Below are positions 56,495 to 64,000 of a DNA stretch of 64,000 bases, in pieces. The notes under the pieces are model-generated. The model saw nothing but the letters and a program-made list of their open reading frames with translations, was not told where the DNA came from and made no database searches. Each line of letters opens with the position of its first letter. The first letter of the stretch is position 1. The position numbers and the translations under genes were made by a program. This stretch comes from CAMXAS01 sp964442435 (GTDB taxonomy: Bacteria; Bacteroidota; Bacteroidia; Bacteroidales; P3): positions 90,749-154,748 of the forward strand of contig CAYTZG010000002.1 in assembly GCA_964442435.1 (NCBI GenBank). Direction: 5' to 3'.

Positions 56495-58312
56495 ATGTCT
56501 GAGATTAGGAACATAGCCATTATCGCACACGTTGACCACGGCAAGACGACCTTGGTTGACCGTATGCTGTATCAGGCCAATCTGTTTAGGGACAATCAGG
56601 AAAAACAGGATTTGATTCTTGACAACAACGATTTGGAACGCGAGCGCGGCATCACGATTTTGGCCAAGAACGTTTCGGTTCGTTACAAAGACGTCAAGAT
56701 CAACATCATCGATACGCCGGGTCACGCCGACTTCGGCGGTGAGGTGGAGCGCGTGCTCAACATGGCCGACGGCGTGCTGCTCGTCGTGGATGCGTTTGAA
56801 GGCCCGATGCCGCAGACGCGCTTCGTGTTGCAGAAAGCCTTGGATTTGCACCTCAAACCGATTGTAGTCATCAACAAGGTGGACAAGCCCAACTGCGAAC
56901 CGGAATTGACGCAGGAAAAAGTATTCGACCTCATGTTCACGTTGGGGGCGGACGAAGACCAGTTGGATTTCCCGACGGCTTTCGGCTCGTCCAAACAGGG
57001 CTGGATGGGGCCGGACTGGAAGACGCCGACGCAGGACATCACGTATCTGCTCGATTTAATCGTCAAGCATATTCCGGCGCCCAAACCGCCGGTGGGCAAT
57101 ACGCAGCTCATGATTACATCCTTGGATTATTCGTCCTATATAGGCCGTATCGCCGTAGGACGTCTGCACCGCGGCACGTTGCAGGCGGGGCAGAACGTTA
57201 CGCTCATCAAGCGCGACGGCACGACCCAAAAGGAAAAAATCAAGGAACTCTATGTGTTTGAGGGCTTGGGCAAGGAAAAAGTCAAGACGCCCGTGGAAGC
57301 CGGTGAAATCTGCGCCATCATGGGGCTGGAGAATTTCGATATCGGCGATACCGTGGCCGATTTCGACGCGCCCGAGGCCTTGGCGCCGATTGCCGTGGAT
57401 GAGCCCACGATGAGTATGTTGTTTACCATCAACAACTCGCCTTTCTTCGGACGGGAGGGTAAGTTCGTGACGTCCCGTCACCTGCGCGACCGTCTGTTCA
57501 AGGAATTGGAGAAGAACTTGGCCTTGCGTGTGGAAGAGACCGCTTCGCCCGACGCCCTGCTCGTGTACGGGCGCGGCATCCTGCATCTTTCGGTGCTCAT
57601 CGAGACGATGCGGCGCGAGGGCTACGAGTTGCAGGTAGGGCAGCCCAAGGTCATCCTTAAGGAAATTGACGGCAAGCAGTGCGAGCCGGTGGAAGAACTG
57701 ACGGTGGTGGTGCCGGAGAACTTTTCGGGCAAGGTCATCGAACTCGTGACGCAACGCAAGGGCGAAATCGTCAGCATCGAGACGCGGGCCGACCGGGCGC
57801 ATCTGGAATTTACGATTCCGTCGCGCGGTTTGATAGGCTTGCGCAACAACGTGCTTACGGCCACGGAAGGCGAGGCCGTTATGGCGCACCGCCTCAAGGG
57901 CTTTGAGCCGTGGAAGGGCGAGATGGGCTTGCGCAATGCGGGCGCGCTCATCGCGATGGAAACCGGCAACGCGTTCCCGTATGCGATAGACAAGTTGCAG
58001 GACCGCGGCACGTTCTTCATCGACGCGAACGAGGAGGTGTATGCGGGGCAGGTCATTGGCGAGCACATCCGTCAGGACGACCTCGTCATCAACGTCTGCA
58101 AGAGCAAGAAACTGACCAATATGCGGGCTTCCGGCGCCGACGACGCCGTGCGGCTCGTGCCGCCGCGCAAGATGTCGTTGGAGGAATATATGGAATATAT
58201 CGGTGCCGACGAATATCTGGAAGTGACGCCCCAAAGTCTGCGTCTGCGCAAAATCATTCTGGACGAAAACGAACGGAAACGTCAGGAGAAACGGGCGGCG
58301 TCCGCCGGTTGA
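56495..58312 (+). CDS. typA: ribosome-associated GTPase TypA/BipA
   Basis: 605 residues, usual length. Assists 50S assembly and stress adaptation. G1 AIIAHVDHGKTTLVDRML, G2/G3 LERERGITILAKNVSV and IIDTPGHADFGGEVERVLN, G4 VVINKVDKPNCEPE, then EF-Tu-like domain 2, EF-G domains and the TypA C-terminal part (LTNMRASGADDAVRLVPPRKMSLEEYMEYI). No clear promoter between hbd and typA, so it may be read through from crt-hbd. Ended by a terminator at 58351-58389. Confidence 0.95.
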   Translation: MSEIRNIAIIAHVDHGKTTLVDRMLYQANLFRDNQEKQDLILDNNDLERERGITILAKNVSVRYKDVKINIIDTPGHADFGGEVERVLNMADGVLLVVDAFEGPMPQTRFVLQKALDLHLKPIVVINKVDKPNCEPELTQEKVFDLMFTLGADEDQLDFPTAFGSSKQGWMGPDWKTPTQDITYLLDLIVKHIPAPKPPVGNTQLMITSLDYSSYIGRIAVGRLHRGTLQAGQNVTLIKRDGTTQKEKIKELYVFEGLGKEKVKTPVEAGEICAIMGLENFDIGDTVADFDAPEALAPIAVDEPTMSMLFTINNSPFFGREGKFVTSRHLRDRLFKELEKNLALRVEETASPDALLVYGRGILHLSVLIETMRREGYELQVGQPKVILKEIDGKQCEPVEELTVVVPENFSGKVIELVTQRKGEIVSIETRADRAHLEFTIPSRGLIGLRNNVLTATEGEAVMAHRLKGFEPWKGEMGLRNAGALIAMETGNAFPYAIDKLQDRGTFFIDANEEVYAGQVIGEHIRQDDLVINVCKSKKLTNMRASGADDAVRLVPPRKMSLEEYMEYIGADEYLEVTPQSLRLRKIILDENERKRQEKRAASAG

Positions 58313-58350
58313 CGGTAGGTTGAACCCCGTTATCCTTTGACGGATTTGTG

Positions 58351-58389
58351 GAAGCGGCGTTCGCGTATGGCGGGCGCCGCTTCTTTTTT
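58351..58389 (+). terminator. rho-independent terminator after typA
   Basis: 9-bp stem GAAGCGGCG (58351-58359) / CGCCGCTTC (58375-58383), then TTTTTTA. Confidence 0.85.
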
Positions 58390-58410
58390 AGGCCGTCGGC
58401 TCAAACGGCT

Positions 58411-61400
58411 TTACAGATAGTATTGCTGAGCCGCTTCGTTGTCCGATTTATAGACCGGAATGACCGGCGCGTCGGGCTTGGCCGGCCGCAACGGCTTGAA
58501 CCGTTCCTGCAATCTCTCGAATACGACGAACAGCACCGGCACCACGAAAATCTGACAGATCATGCCGACGAACATACCGCCCACGGCGCCCGCGCCAATC
58601 GTGCGGTTGCCGTTGGAGCCGACGCCGGTTGAGAACACGAGCGGCAACAGGCCGAATATCAAGGCCAGCGAGGTCATCAGAATGGGGCGCAGACGCGCGG
58701 TGGCGCCCGCTACGGCCGCCCCCGCGATGCTCAACCCCTGTTGGCGGCGTTGCAACGCGAATTCGATAATCAGAATGGCGTTCTTGGCCAACAGCCCGAT
58801 GAGCATGATGAGCGAAATCTGTAGGTATATATTATTGTTCAGGCCGAGCATCCGCACGAAGACAAACGAACCCGCCAAGCCGAACGGCAGCGACAGGATG
58901 ACCGAAAGCGGCAGGATATAACTCTCGTATTGGATGCAGAGCAACAGATAGACGAATACAAGGCAGAGCGTCAGGATGAGCCCCACCGTATTGCCGGCTT
59001 CCTGCTCGTTGCGCGTGATGCCCGAAAATTCGAAGCCGTAGCCCGTGGGCAGGGCGGAGGCGGCCGTTTCCTCAATGGCGCGGATGGCGTCGCCGGAGCT
59101 GTAGCCCTCGGCCGGCATCCCGTTTACGGCAATGGACGTAAAGAGGTTGAAGCGGTTGATGTTTTCGGGGCCATATACGCGTTCCACCTTCAGAAACTGG
59201 TCGATGGGCGCCATGCCTTTGGCCGTCCGCACAAAGACCTTTTTCGTGGCTTCGGGGTCGGTCGTCATCGTCGGGTCACCCTGCAACATAACGCGGTACA
59301 GCTTGCTGAAACGGTTGAAATTGGACACGTATTGCCCGCCGAAGTAAGCCTGCATCACCGATAGCACGTCCGACGGCCCGATGCCGGCCTGCTTGCATTT
59401 GTGCACATCCACATCCACCATGTATTGCGGAAAGTGCGGGCTGAACGACGTGCGCGCGAACGCGATTTCGGGCCGTTTGCCCAATTCGTCGATAAAGTGC
59501 ATCGCCACATTGTAGAAGTCCTCAATCTCGCCGCCGCGTTTGTCCTGCAAACTGAACTCAAACCCGTTCGTCGCGCTGAAACCCGAAATCATGGGCGGTG
59601 AGAAAATCATGATTTGCGCCTCGTGCACTTGCTCTTTCAAAAGCTTGTTCAGGTCGGCCGTCACGCGGCTGAGCGGATAATCGCGCCGTTCGTCCCAGTG
59701 TTTGAGGTTGAGCGTGAAGTTGCCGTAGCAGCTGCCGTTGCCGGAGATAAAGCCGAAGCCCGTCAGTTTGGAACGCGACTTGATGGCCGGATGCGTGGCG
59801 ATGAGGCTGTCGATGCGGTTCATCACCAAGTCGGTCTGATAGAGCGTCGTGGCCGGCGGCAGGTTTACGCCCACGAACATCACGCCGTTGTCTTCGTTGG
59901 GCACGAGGCCTTTGGGCGTGTGGCGCATGAGCAGGAACAGCGTGGCGATGAAGACCGCCACCAGCCCGAACGAAAGCCACGGGTGGCGGATAAAGCGGTT
60001 GACCGCCTTTTTATAATGTAGCGTCGTGGCTTCGAACAGCCGGTTGAAGCCGCCGTGGAAATAGTCGATGACGCGGCGCTGTTCCACGGGCTTTGGGGCG
60101 TGCGGCTTGAGCAATAGCGCGCAGAGGGCGGGCGAGAGCGTCAGCGCGTTGACGGCCGACAGCAGGATGGCCACGGCTAGCGTGATGCCGAACTGCGTAT
60201 AGAAAATGCCCGACGTGCCGCCGATAAACGTTACCGGAATAAAGACCGAGGCCATGACCAGCGTGATGGAGACAATCGCGCCCGAAATCTCGTGCATGGC
60301 GTCGATGGTGGCCACCTGCGCCGAAGCGTAGTTTTGGTCTAATTTGGCGTGTACGGCTTCCACCACCACGATGGCGTCGTCCACGACAATCGCGATGGCG
60401 AGCACCAAGGCGAAGAGCGTAAGCAGGTTGATGGAGAAACCGAACAACTGCAGGAAGAAGAACGTGCCGATGATGGCCACCGGTACGGCGATGGCCGGAA
60501 TCAACGTGGAGCGGAAGTCCTGCAAAAACAGATAGACCACGAGGAATACGAGCAGGAACGCTTCTATGAGCGTGCGCAAAACCTTGTGGATGGAGGCGTA
60601 GAGAAAGTCGTTGGCGTTCTGCATCTCGGCATAGGCCATGCCTTGCGGGAACTCTTCGGCGGCCTTGACGATAACGGCCTGCACGTCTTTGATAACCTGC
60701 GTGGCGTTGGAGCCCGGCATCTGGTAAATGGCCACGGTCGCGCCCGGATGTCCCATGCCGCCGCTGATGATGTTGGACGAAAGCGCGCCCATTTCCACCC
60801 GCGCCACGTCGCCGAGTTTGAGTTCCTCGCCGCTGGGCTTTACGGCCAGCACGATGTTCTCGTAGTCAATCGGGTTGGGCAGACGGCCCTTGTAACGCAA
60901 TATATACTGAAACGCCTGCTCCGAGTTCTCGCCGAATTTGCCGGGCGCGGCCTCTATGTTCTGTTGCGCCAAGGCCGCCGTGATGTCGGACGGCATGAGT
61001 TGGTATTGCGCCATCGCGTCCGGCCGTAGCCAAATGCGCATCGCGTAGTCGTGCGAACCGAAGGCCGAGGCGTCGCCCACGCCCTTGACGCGCATGATTT
61101 GCGGCACGACGTTTATTTTAAGGTAGTTCTCGATAAACGTCTCGTCGTAGCGGTCGTCGGGGCTGTAGGTTGTGAACATGAGCAACGTGCTCGTCTGCCG
61201 CTTGCGCGTCGTTACGCCCACGCGCACCACTTCGGCCGGCAACAGGTTCGTGGCCTTGGCCACGCGGTTCTGCACGTTCACGGCCGCCATATCGGGGTCG
61301 GTGCCCTGGCGGAAATAAACCGTGATTTGCGCGCTGCCGTCGTTCGTGGCCTTGGAAACCATGTAGTTCATGTCTTCCACGCCGTTGATGGCGTCTTCCA

Positions 61401-61596
61401 AGGGCGTGATGACGCTGTTGAGAATCGTGCGGGCGTCCGCGCCGGTATAGGTTGTGGAAACGCTGATGGTGGGCGGCGCGATGTTGGGGTATTGCTCGAT
61501 GGGCAATGACACCAGGCCGATGAGGCCCAGGATGACAATGAGTATGGAGATGACGGTGGATAGAACCGGCCGTTTGATAAAGATATCTACGTTCAT
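58411..61596 (-). CDS. RND multidrug efflux permease, HAE1 (AcrB/MexB) type
   Basis: 1061 residues. Proton-driven inner-membrane transporter. N-terminal MNVDIFIKRPVLSTVISILIVILGLIGLVSLPIEQYPNIAPPTISV (given in part) typical of the family; proton-relay aspartates in AIAIVVDDAIVVVEAV; the second repeat keeps GLLAKNAILIIEFALQ and GAGAVGGMFVGMICQIFVVPVLFVVFE. Paired with the periplasmic adaptor upstream (three-base gap). No outer-membrane factor gene is adjacent. Confidence 0.94.
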   Translation of the reverse strand: MNVDIFIKRPVLSTVISILIVILGLIGLVSLPIEQYPNIAPPTISVSTTYTGADARTILNSVITPLEDAINGVEDMNYMVSKATNDGSAQITVYFRQGTDPDMAAVNVQNRVAKATNLLPAEVVRVGVTTRKRQTSTLLMFTTYSPDDRYDETFIENYLKINVVPQIMRVKGVGDASAFGSHDYAMRIWLRPDAMAQYQLMPSDITAALAQQNIEAAPGKFGENSEQAFQYILRYKGRLPNPIDYENIVLAVKPSGEELKLGDVARVEMGALSSNIISGGMGHPGATVAIYQMPGSNATQVIKDVQAVIVKAAEEFPQGMAYAEMQNANDFLYASIHKVLRTLIEAFLLVFLVVYLFLQDFRSTLIPAIAVPVAIIGTFFFLQLFGFSINLLTLFALVLAIAIVVDDAIVVVEAVHAKLDQNYASAQVATIDAMHEISGAIVSITLVMASVFIPVTFIGGTSGIFYTQFGITLAVAILLSAVNALTLSPALCALLLKPHAPKPVEQRRVIDYFHGGFNRLFEATTLHYKKAVNRFIRHPWLSFGLVAVFIATLFLLMRHTPKGLVPNEDNGVMFVGVNLPPATTLYQTDLVMNRIDSLIATHPAIKSRSKLTGFGFISGNGSCYGNFTLNLKHWDERRDYPLSRVTADLNKLLKEQVHEAQIMIFSPPMISGFSATNGFEFSLQDKRGGEIEDFYNVAMHFIDELGKRPEIAFARTSFSPHFPQYMVDVDVHKCKQAGIGPSDVLSVMQAYFGGQYVSNFNRFSKLYRVMLQGDPTMTTDPEATKKVFVRTAKGMAPIDQFLKVERVYGPENINRFNLFTSIAVNGMPAEGYSSGDAIRAIEETAASALPTGYGFEFSGITRNEQEAGNTVGLILTLCLVFVYLLLCIQYESYILPLSVILSLPFGLAGSFVFVRMLGLNNNIYLQISLIMLIGLLAKNAILIIEFALQRRQQGLSIAGAAVAGATARLRPILMTSLALIFGLLPLVFSTGVGSNGNRTIGAGAVGGMFVGMICQIFVVPVLFVVFERLQERFKPLRPAKPDAPVIPVYKSDNEAAQQYYL

Positions 61597-61599
61597 GGT

Positions 61600-62739
61600 T
61601 TAGCGGGTGAGCGTGTCTGTAATCGGGCTGATCAATTGGTCTTCTTTAAGGAAGGCCGCGCCCTCGGTCACGATTTGTTCGCCGCTCCTTAGGCCGTCCA
61701 GCACGACGAAGCTCAAGCCGTCGTTGAGCGGATGCACCTCGATGGCCCGCGACTTGACGCGCCCCGTGGCCGTATCGACGACATAGACGAAGCGTCGGTT
61801 CTGAATCTCGAACGTGGCGCTTTGCGGTATCACGAAAACGGAATCCACGGTATAGGGAATCAGAATCGTGCCCGTGTAGCCGCTTCGGAGGCTGTATTCG
61901 GGATTGGGGAAATTGGCGCGGGCGCGGAGGGCGCCGGTGTTGGCGTCCACGCTGCCGCTTATGGTAATGAGTTGGCCTTCGTGCGGATACAGGTTGCCGT
62001 CCGACAGCCGCAGGCGCAACGGCGGCATTTGGGCCACCATATTGTGGAGGGAACCGTATTGGCGCGACAGGGCGAGCGCCTGGCGTTCGCTCATCGAAAA
62101 ATAAATCCGCATGATGCTGATTTGGGTCACCTGCGTCAGGGGCTTTTCCGAATTGGGCCCAATCAGGTTGCCCGGGCTCATCGAAATAACGCCCACAATG
62201 CCGTCAACCGGGCTGGTGACGCGCGTGTAGGCGAATTCCTGTTCGGCATTGGCGAGTTGCGCCTGCGCCTGTGCCAATTGCGATTCCTTGACCTTGACGT
62301 CGTTGCGTGCCAACTGCAGGTCGTAGTCGCTGATGATGTTGCGTTTGTGTAGCTCTTCCTTGGTGTTCAACGTCAGTTGGGACGTCTCCAACTGGGCGGC
62401 CGCCACTTGGATATTGGCTTCGGCCACGTTCATGGCGGCCTTGATTTGCACGTCCTCCAGCGTGAACAGCAGTTGCCCTTCCTTGACGAAGTCCCCCTCG
62501 TTGATATGTTGCTTTTCGATGAAGGCCGTGATTTTGGGGCGGATGGCGATGTTCTTGTTGCCGACGATGATGCAGCTGTGGGACTCGGTCAGCGTGCGGC
62601 TTTCGGGATAGACGGTCTGGACGGTTCTTTGCACCGGATGGTCATCGTTGGCCGTTGTACGGTTTTTACAGGATAAGAAAAGGCAGGGAAGCAGGAATAG
62701 TCCTGTATATATAAAGTAGTGATGTGCAGAAAAGCGCAT
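61600..62739 (-). CDS. RND efflux periplasmic adaptor subunit, lipoprotein
   Basis: 379 residues from ATG 62739; an upstream in-frame GTG exists but the ATG gives a compact lipoprotein signal (LPCLFLSC, Cys24). Lipoyl/barrel-sandwich and hairpin: KITAFIEKQHINEGDFVKEGQLLFTLED, the alpha-hairpin VAEANIQVAAAQLETSQLTLNTKEELHKRN..., then SPVDGIVGVISMSPGNLIGP and the beta-barrel/MP domains. Connects the permease to an outer-membrane factor encoded elsewhere. It heads the two-gene unit. No TAnnTTTG is obvious in the short gap before the tRNA gene. Confidence 0.9.
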   Translation of the reverse strand: MRFSAHHYFIYTGLFLLPCLFLSCKNRTTANDDHPVQRTVQTVYPESRTLTESHSCIIVGNKNIAIRPKITAFIEKQHINEGDFVKEGQLLFTLEDVQIKAAMNVAEANIQVAAAQLETSQLTLNTKEELHKRNIISDYDLQLARNDVKVKESQLAQAQAQLANAEQEFAYTRVTSPVDGIVGVISMSPGNLIGPNSEKPLTQVTQISIMRIYFSMSERQALALSRQYGSLHNMVAQMPPLRLRLSDGNLYPHEGQLITISGSVDANTGALRARANFPNPEYSLRSGYTGTILIPYTVDSVFVIPQSATFEIQNRRFVYVVDTATGRVKSRAIEVHPLNDGLSFVVLDGLRSGEQIVTEGAAFLKEDQLISPITDTLTR

Positions 62740-62788
62740 ATTCAGCGGTTTTGTACGCACTTCGCGGGTGCGCGATATTAAAAAAAAA

Positions 62789-62806
62789 GCCGGCGAAACC
62801 GTCGGC
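62789..62806 (-). terminator. terminator of tRNA-Gln(CUG)
   Basis: On the minus strand GCCGACG / CGCCGGC around GTTT (one A-C mismatch), then nine T (the A-run at 62780-62788). It begins six bases past the tRNA. Confidence 0.7.
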
Positions 62807-62811
62807 GGAAG

Positions 62812-62884
62812 TTGTCCTACTAGGGGTCGAACCTAGACTCTTCAGATCCAGAATCTGACGTGTTGCCAATTACACCATAGGACA
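62812..62884 (-). tRNA. tRNA-Gln (anticodon CUG)
   Basis: Acceptor TGTCCTA/TAGGACA, D-arm AATTGGCAAC, anticodon stem CAGA/TCTG with loop TTCTGGA (anticodon CTG), T-arm CTAGGTTCGACCCCTAG, discriminator A; 3' CCA is not encoded. The second Gln isoacceptor in the window, single-gene unit. Confidence 0.94.
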
Positions 62885-62916
62885 AGCACAAAGTTTTCGT
62901 TTCCCGAAAACGGGGG

Positions 62917-62924
62917 CAAAGATA
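62917..62924 (-). promoter_or_regulatory. -7 element of tRNA-Gln(CUG)
   Basis: Minus-strand TATCTTTG (plus CAAAGATA), exact consensus, 32 bp before the tRNA 5' end. The rest of 62925-63017 shows only AT-rich sequence. Confidence 0.6.
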
Positions 62925-63017
62925 AAACAAAAAAGCGTAAAAAAAAAGCGGACGGCGGGATATTGGCAAATATTATATAGTAGGGGCGGAAATAAAAGGG
63001 ACGGAACGTGTGAAGGA

Positions 63018-63070
63018 TGTCTAAAAACGCCAAAAAGACATATTTTGTTATCAAAAGGCGACATTTTGTC
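63018..63070 (+). promoter_or_regulatory. TGTC/GACA inverted repeats upstream of hsp20 (candidate activator sites)
   Basis: TGTCT (63018-63022) and AGACA (63036-63040) form an inverted repeat over 23 bp; GACATTTTGTC at 63060-63070 is a perfect palindrome. The short inverted TGTC/GACA arrangement resembles enhancer sites of sigma-54 activators. Confidence 0.45.
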
Positions 63071-63104
63071 TTGATTTTTGGGCGGCTGGCCATCCTTTTG
63101 TTTG

Positions 63105-63120
63105 TGGCACGGGAGTTGTT
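63105..63120 (+). promoter_or_regulatory. sigma-54-like -24/-12 promoter of hsp20
   Basis: TGGCACG-GGAG-TTGTT matches the consensus TGGCACG-N4-TTGCW except C to T in the -12 box. No TAnnTTTG is found between here and the ATG (76 bp away). Confidence 0.5.
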
Positions 63121-63182
63121 CAAGGGTAAAGCGTGCCGCAAACCGCGGCATCCCGCTTGCGGGTAAACATGAAAACAAAAAC

Positions 63183-63188
63183 AGGAGG
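63183..63188 (+). promoter_or_regulatory. strong Shine-Dalgarno of hsp20
   Basis: AGGAGG eight bases before the ATG at 63197. Most genes in this window have no such purine box, so the site is notable and decides the start. Confidence 0.7.
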
Positions 63189-63196
63189 ACAAAATC

Positions 63197-63685
63197 ATGA
63201 TGTTACTTAAAAGAAACGAAAACTGGTTGCCCGGTATGTTGGCGAGTATGTTTGACAACGACCTGATGCCCAAAATGCAGTTGACCACGCCCGCCATCAA
63301 TATCAAGGAAACCGAAGAAGCTTACGAATTGGAACTGGCGATGCCCGGCATGGGGCGCGAGGATTTCCGGTTGCGGTTGGATGACCAGGGTTGCCTGATG
63401 GTCAGCGTGGAGAAGCGCGAGGCGTCGGAGGAGCGTCAGCCGGAAGGCCAATTGCAAGAAAAAGAGGAGGCTAAGGCCGATGAAGCGGCGGCCGACTTGA
63501 AGCCGGTGCGCTATCTGCGGCGCGAATTTGCCTACACCAAATTTCAGAAGAACTTTATAGTGCCTGAAAATGTGGACAAAAGCAAGATTTCGGCCAAGGT
63601 CGATAACGGTATCCTTACCGTTGAGATGCCCAAAATGAGCGAGGAAGACCGGCGGAAAAACGACCGGACCATCGAAATCCACTAA
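63197..63685 (+). CDS. Hsp20/alpha-crystallin small heat-shock protein
   Basis: 162 residues. ATP-independent holdase chaperone. Start MMLLKRNENWLPGMLASMFDND, alpha-crystallin domain TTPAINIKETEEAYELELAMPGMGREDFRLRLDDQG, an insertion of charged residues rich in E, A and K (REASEERQPEGQLQEKEE...), then YAKFQKNFIVPEN-type and VDNGILTVEMPKM (conserved GxLxV/I-type C-terminal strand), and IEIH at the end. The AGGAGG Shine-Dalgarno and sigma-54-like promoter suggest stress regulation. Confidence 0.92.
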   Translation: MMLLKRNENWLPGMLASMFDNDLMPKMQLTTPAINIKETEEAYELELAMPGMGREDFRLRLDDQGCLMVSVEKREASEERQPEGQLQEKEEAKADEAAADLKPVRYLRREFAYTKFQKNFIVPENVDKSKISAKVDNGILTVEMPKMSEEDRRKNDRTIEIH

Positions 63686-63726
63686 AAAGTGGCGGACGGC
63701 GAAAATTTTTAGCACGCTGTCAATGA

Positions 63727-63757
63727 ACGGGGTACGTAAAAGTGCCCCGTTTTTTTG
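63727..63757 (+). terminator. rho-independent terminator after hsp20
   Basis: Stem ACGGGGTAC (63727-63735) / GTGCCCCGT (63742-63750), loop GTAAAA, then TTTTTTT. Confidence 0.85.
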
Positions 63758-63787
63758 TCTTTTTTTTGAAAAAAATCATGGAAAAAG

Positions 63788-63818
63788 TTTGCAGATAAAA
63801 AAAAGAGTCGTATCTTTG
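63788..63818 (+). promoter_or_regulatory. strong canonical promoter, probably of an rRNA operon
   Basis: TTTG (63788-63791), 19-bp spacer, TATCTTTG (63811-63818): both Bacteroidota elements perfect. Confidence 0.8.
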
Positions 63819-63825
63819 CACTCCT

Positions 63826-64000
63826 TTTTCGCCGGAACCACTGGTTCAGACGAGGGGAACAAAGTTCATTGACATTTTGTAAACCAAGCAATAGCGAAAA
63901 TAATCGCTATAAGTTTGAAGGTAAGATTAATTTTTACCCGTTAAGATTTATAGAGAGGAACATCTTGCAGAGACAGTGAGAGCGCCTCGTAGGCCGATGG
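63826..64000 (+). ncRNA. leader of an unseen downstream transcript, probably an rRNA operon
   Basis: No coding sequence is visible. GTTCATTGACA (63865-63875) resembles the conserved boxA-like element in Bacteroidota 16S leaders; ATAGCGA/TCGCTAT (63891-63910) forms a perfect stem. The rRNA itself would start beyond the window edge. The last 50 bases match nothing I recognise. Confidence 0.4.

Noticed and set aside
1..64000. CRISPR arrays, transposases or insertion sequences
   Set aside because: No spaced direct repeats of CRISPR type and no transposase-like reading frame were seen; the only clear tandem repeat is at 15881-15944.

Overview
The window looks like the chromosome of an anaerobic member of the phylum Bacteroidota, probably order Bacteroidales, with GC-rich coding DNA. 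The evidence is sequence-internal. The phylum's TAnnTTTG -7 promoter element sits in front of many genes, three times with a TTTG -33 element 19-20 bp upstream. There is a CHU_C-type (type IX secretion) sorting domain, a tmRNA tag ending in NENNYALAA, several secreted lipoproteins and a Bacteroidota-type putative porin. Genus and family cannot be fixed from this. A run of exactly 100 N at 54725-54824 shows that the window is a scaffold rather than one continuous read-through assembly.

Layout. 1-2.8 kb: end of Kdo transferase (waaA) and a putative porin. 2.9-11.7 kb: gyrB, a small lipoprotein, purD, a pair of M16 peptidases (one catalytic, one degenerate), a SPOR protein and a long-chain acyl-CoA ligase. 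11.7-16.4 kb: a dNTPase, then an AT-richer accessory patch (DUF3853-like protein, XRE regulator, secreted orphan, AAA/DUF4143 ATPase preceded by three 23-bp tandem repeats) lying against the 3' end of ssrA (tmRNA). 16.4-22.6 kb: BASS-type transporter, ECF sigma factor with a membrane partner, YczE-like membrane protein, glutaminase, tRNA-Gln(UUG), queG and ruvB.

22.7-27.9 kb is the most distinctive part: a [FeFe]-hydrogenase locus holding two small thioredoxin-fold [2Fe-2S] proteins, a group-B-like catalytic hydrogenase, a HydS-type sensory hydrogenase with a PAS domain, and a SpoIIE/PP2C phosphatase. It looks like a fermentative hydrogenase placed next to its own H2/redox sensor and signalling output.

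27.9-48.9 kb: xerD, a two-domain transglutaminase-like protein, cutC, 5-formyl-THF cyclo-ligase, a TlpA lipoprotein, a phosphopantetheinyl transferase, uvrC, a stand-alone PAS protein, an iron/cobalamin-type ABC importer split over two strands, a compact overlapping operon of small enzymes, pgi, a radical-SAM/DUF6873-like pair, a type IX-sorted protein and clpX.

49.0-56.5 kb: etfB-etfA-bcd, then (across argS on the other strand and the scaffold gap) crt-hbd. Together these form the crotonyl-CoA to butyryl-CoA segment of butyrate formation, electronically compatible with the hydrogenase locus through ferredoxin. 56.5-64 kb: typA, an RND efflux pair, tRNA-Gln(CUG), an hsp20 gene with a sigma-54-like promoter, and at the very end a strong canonical promoter with a leader that resembles the start of an rRNA operon.
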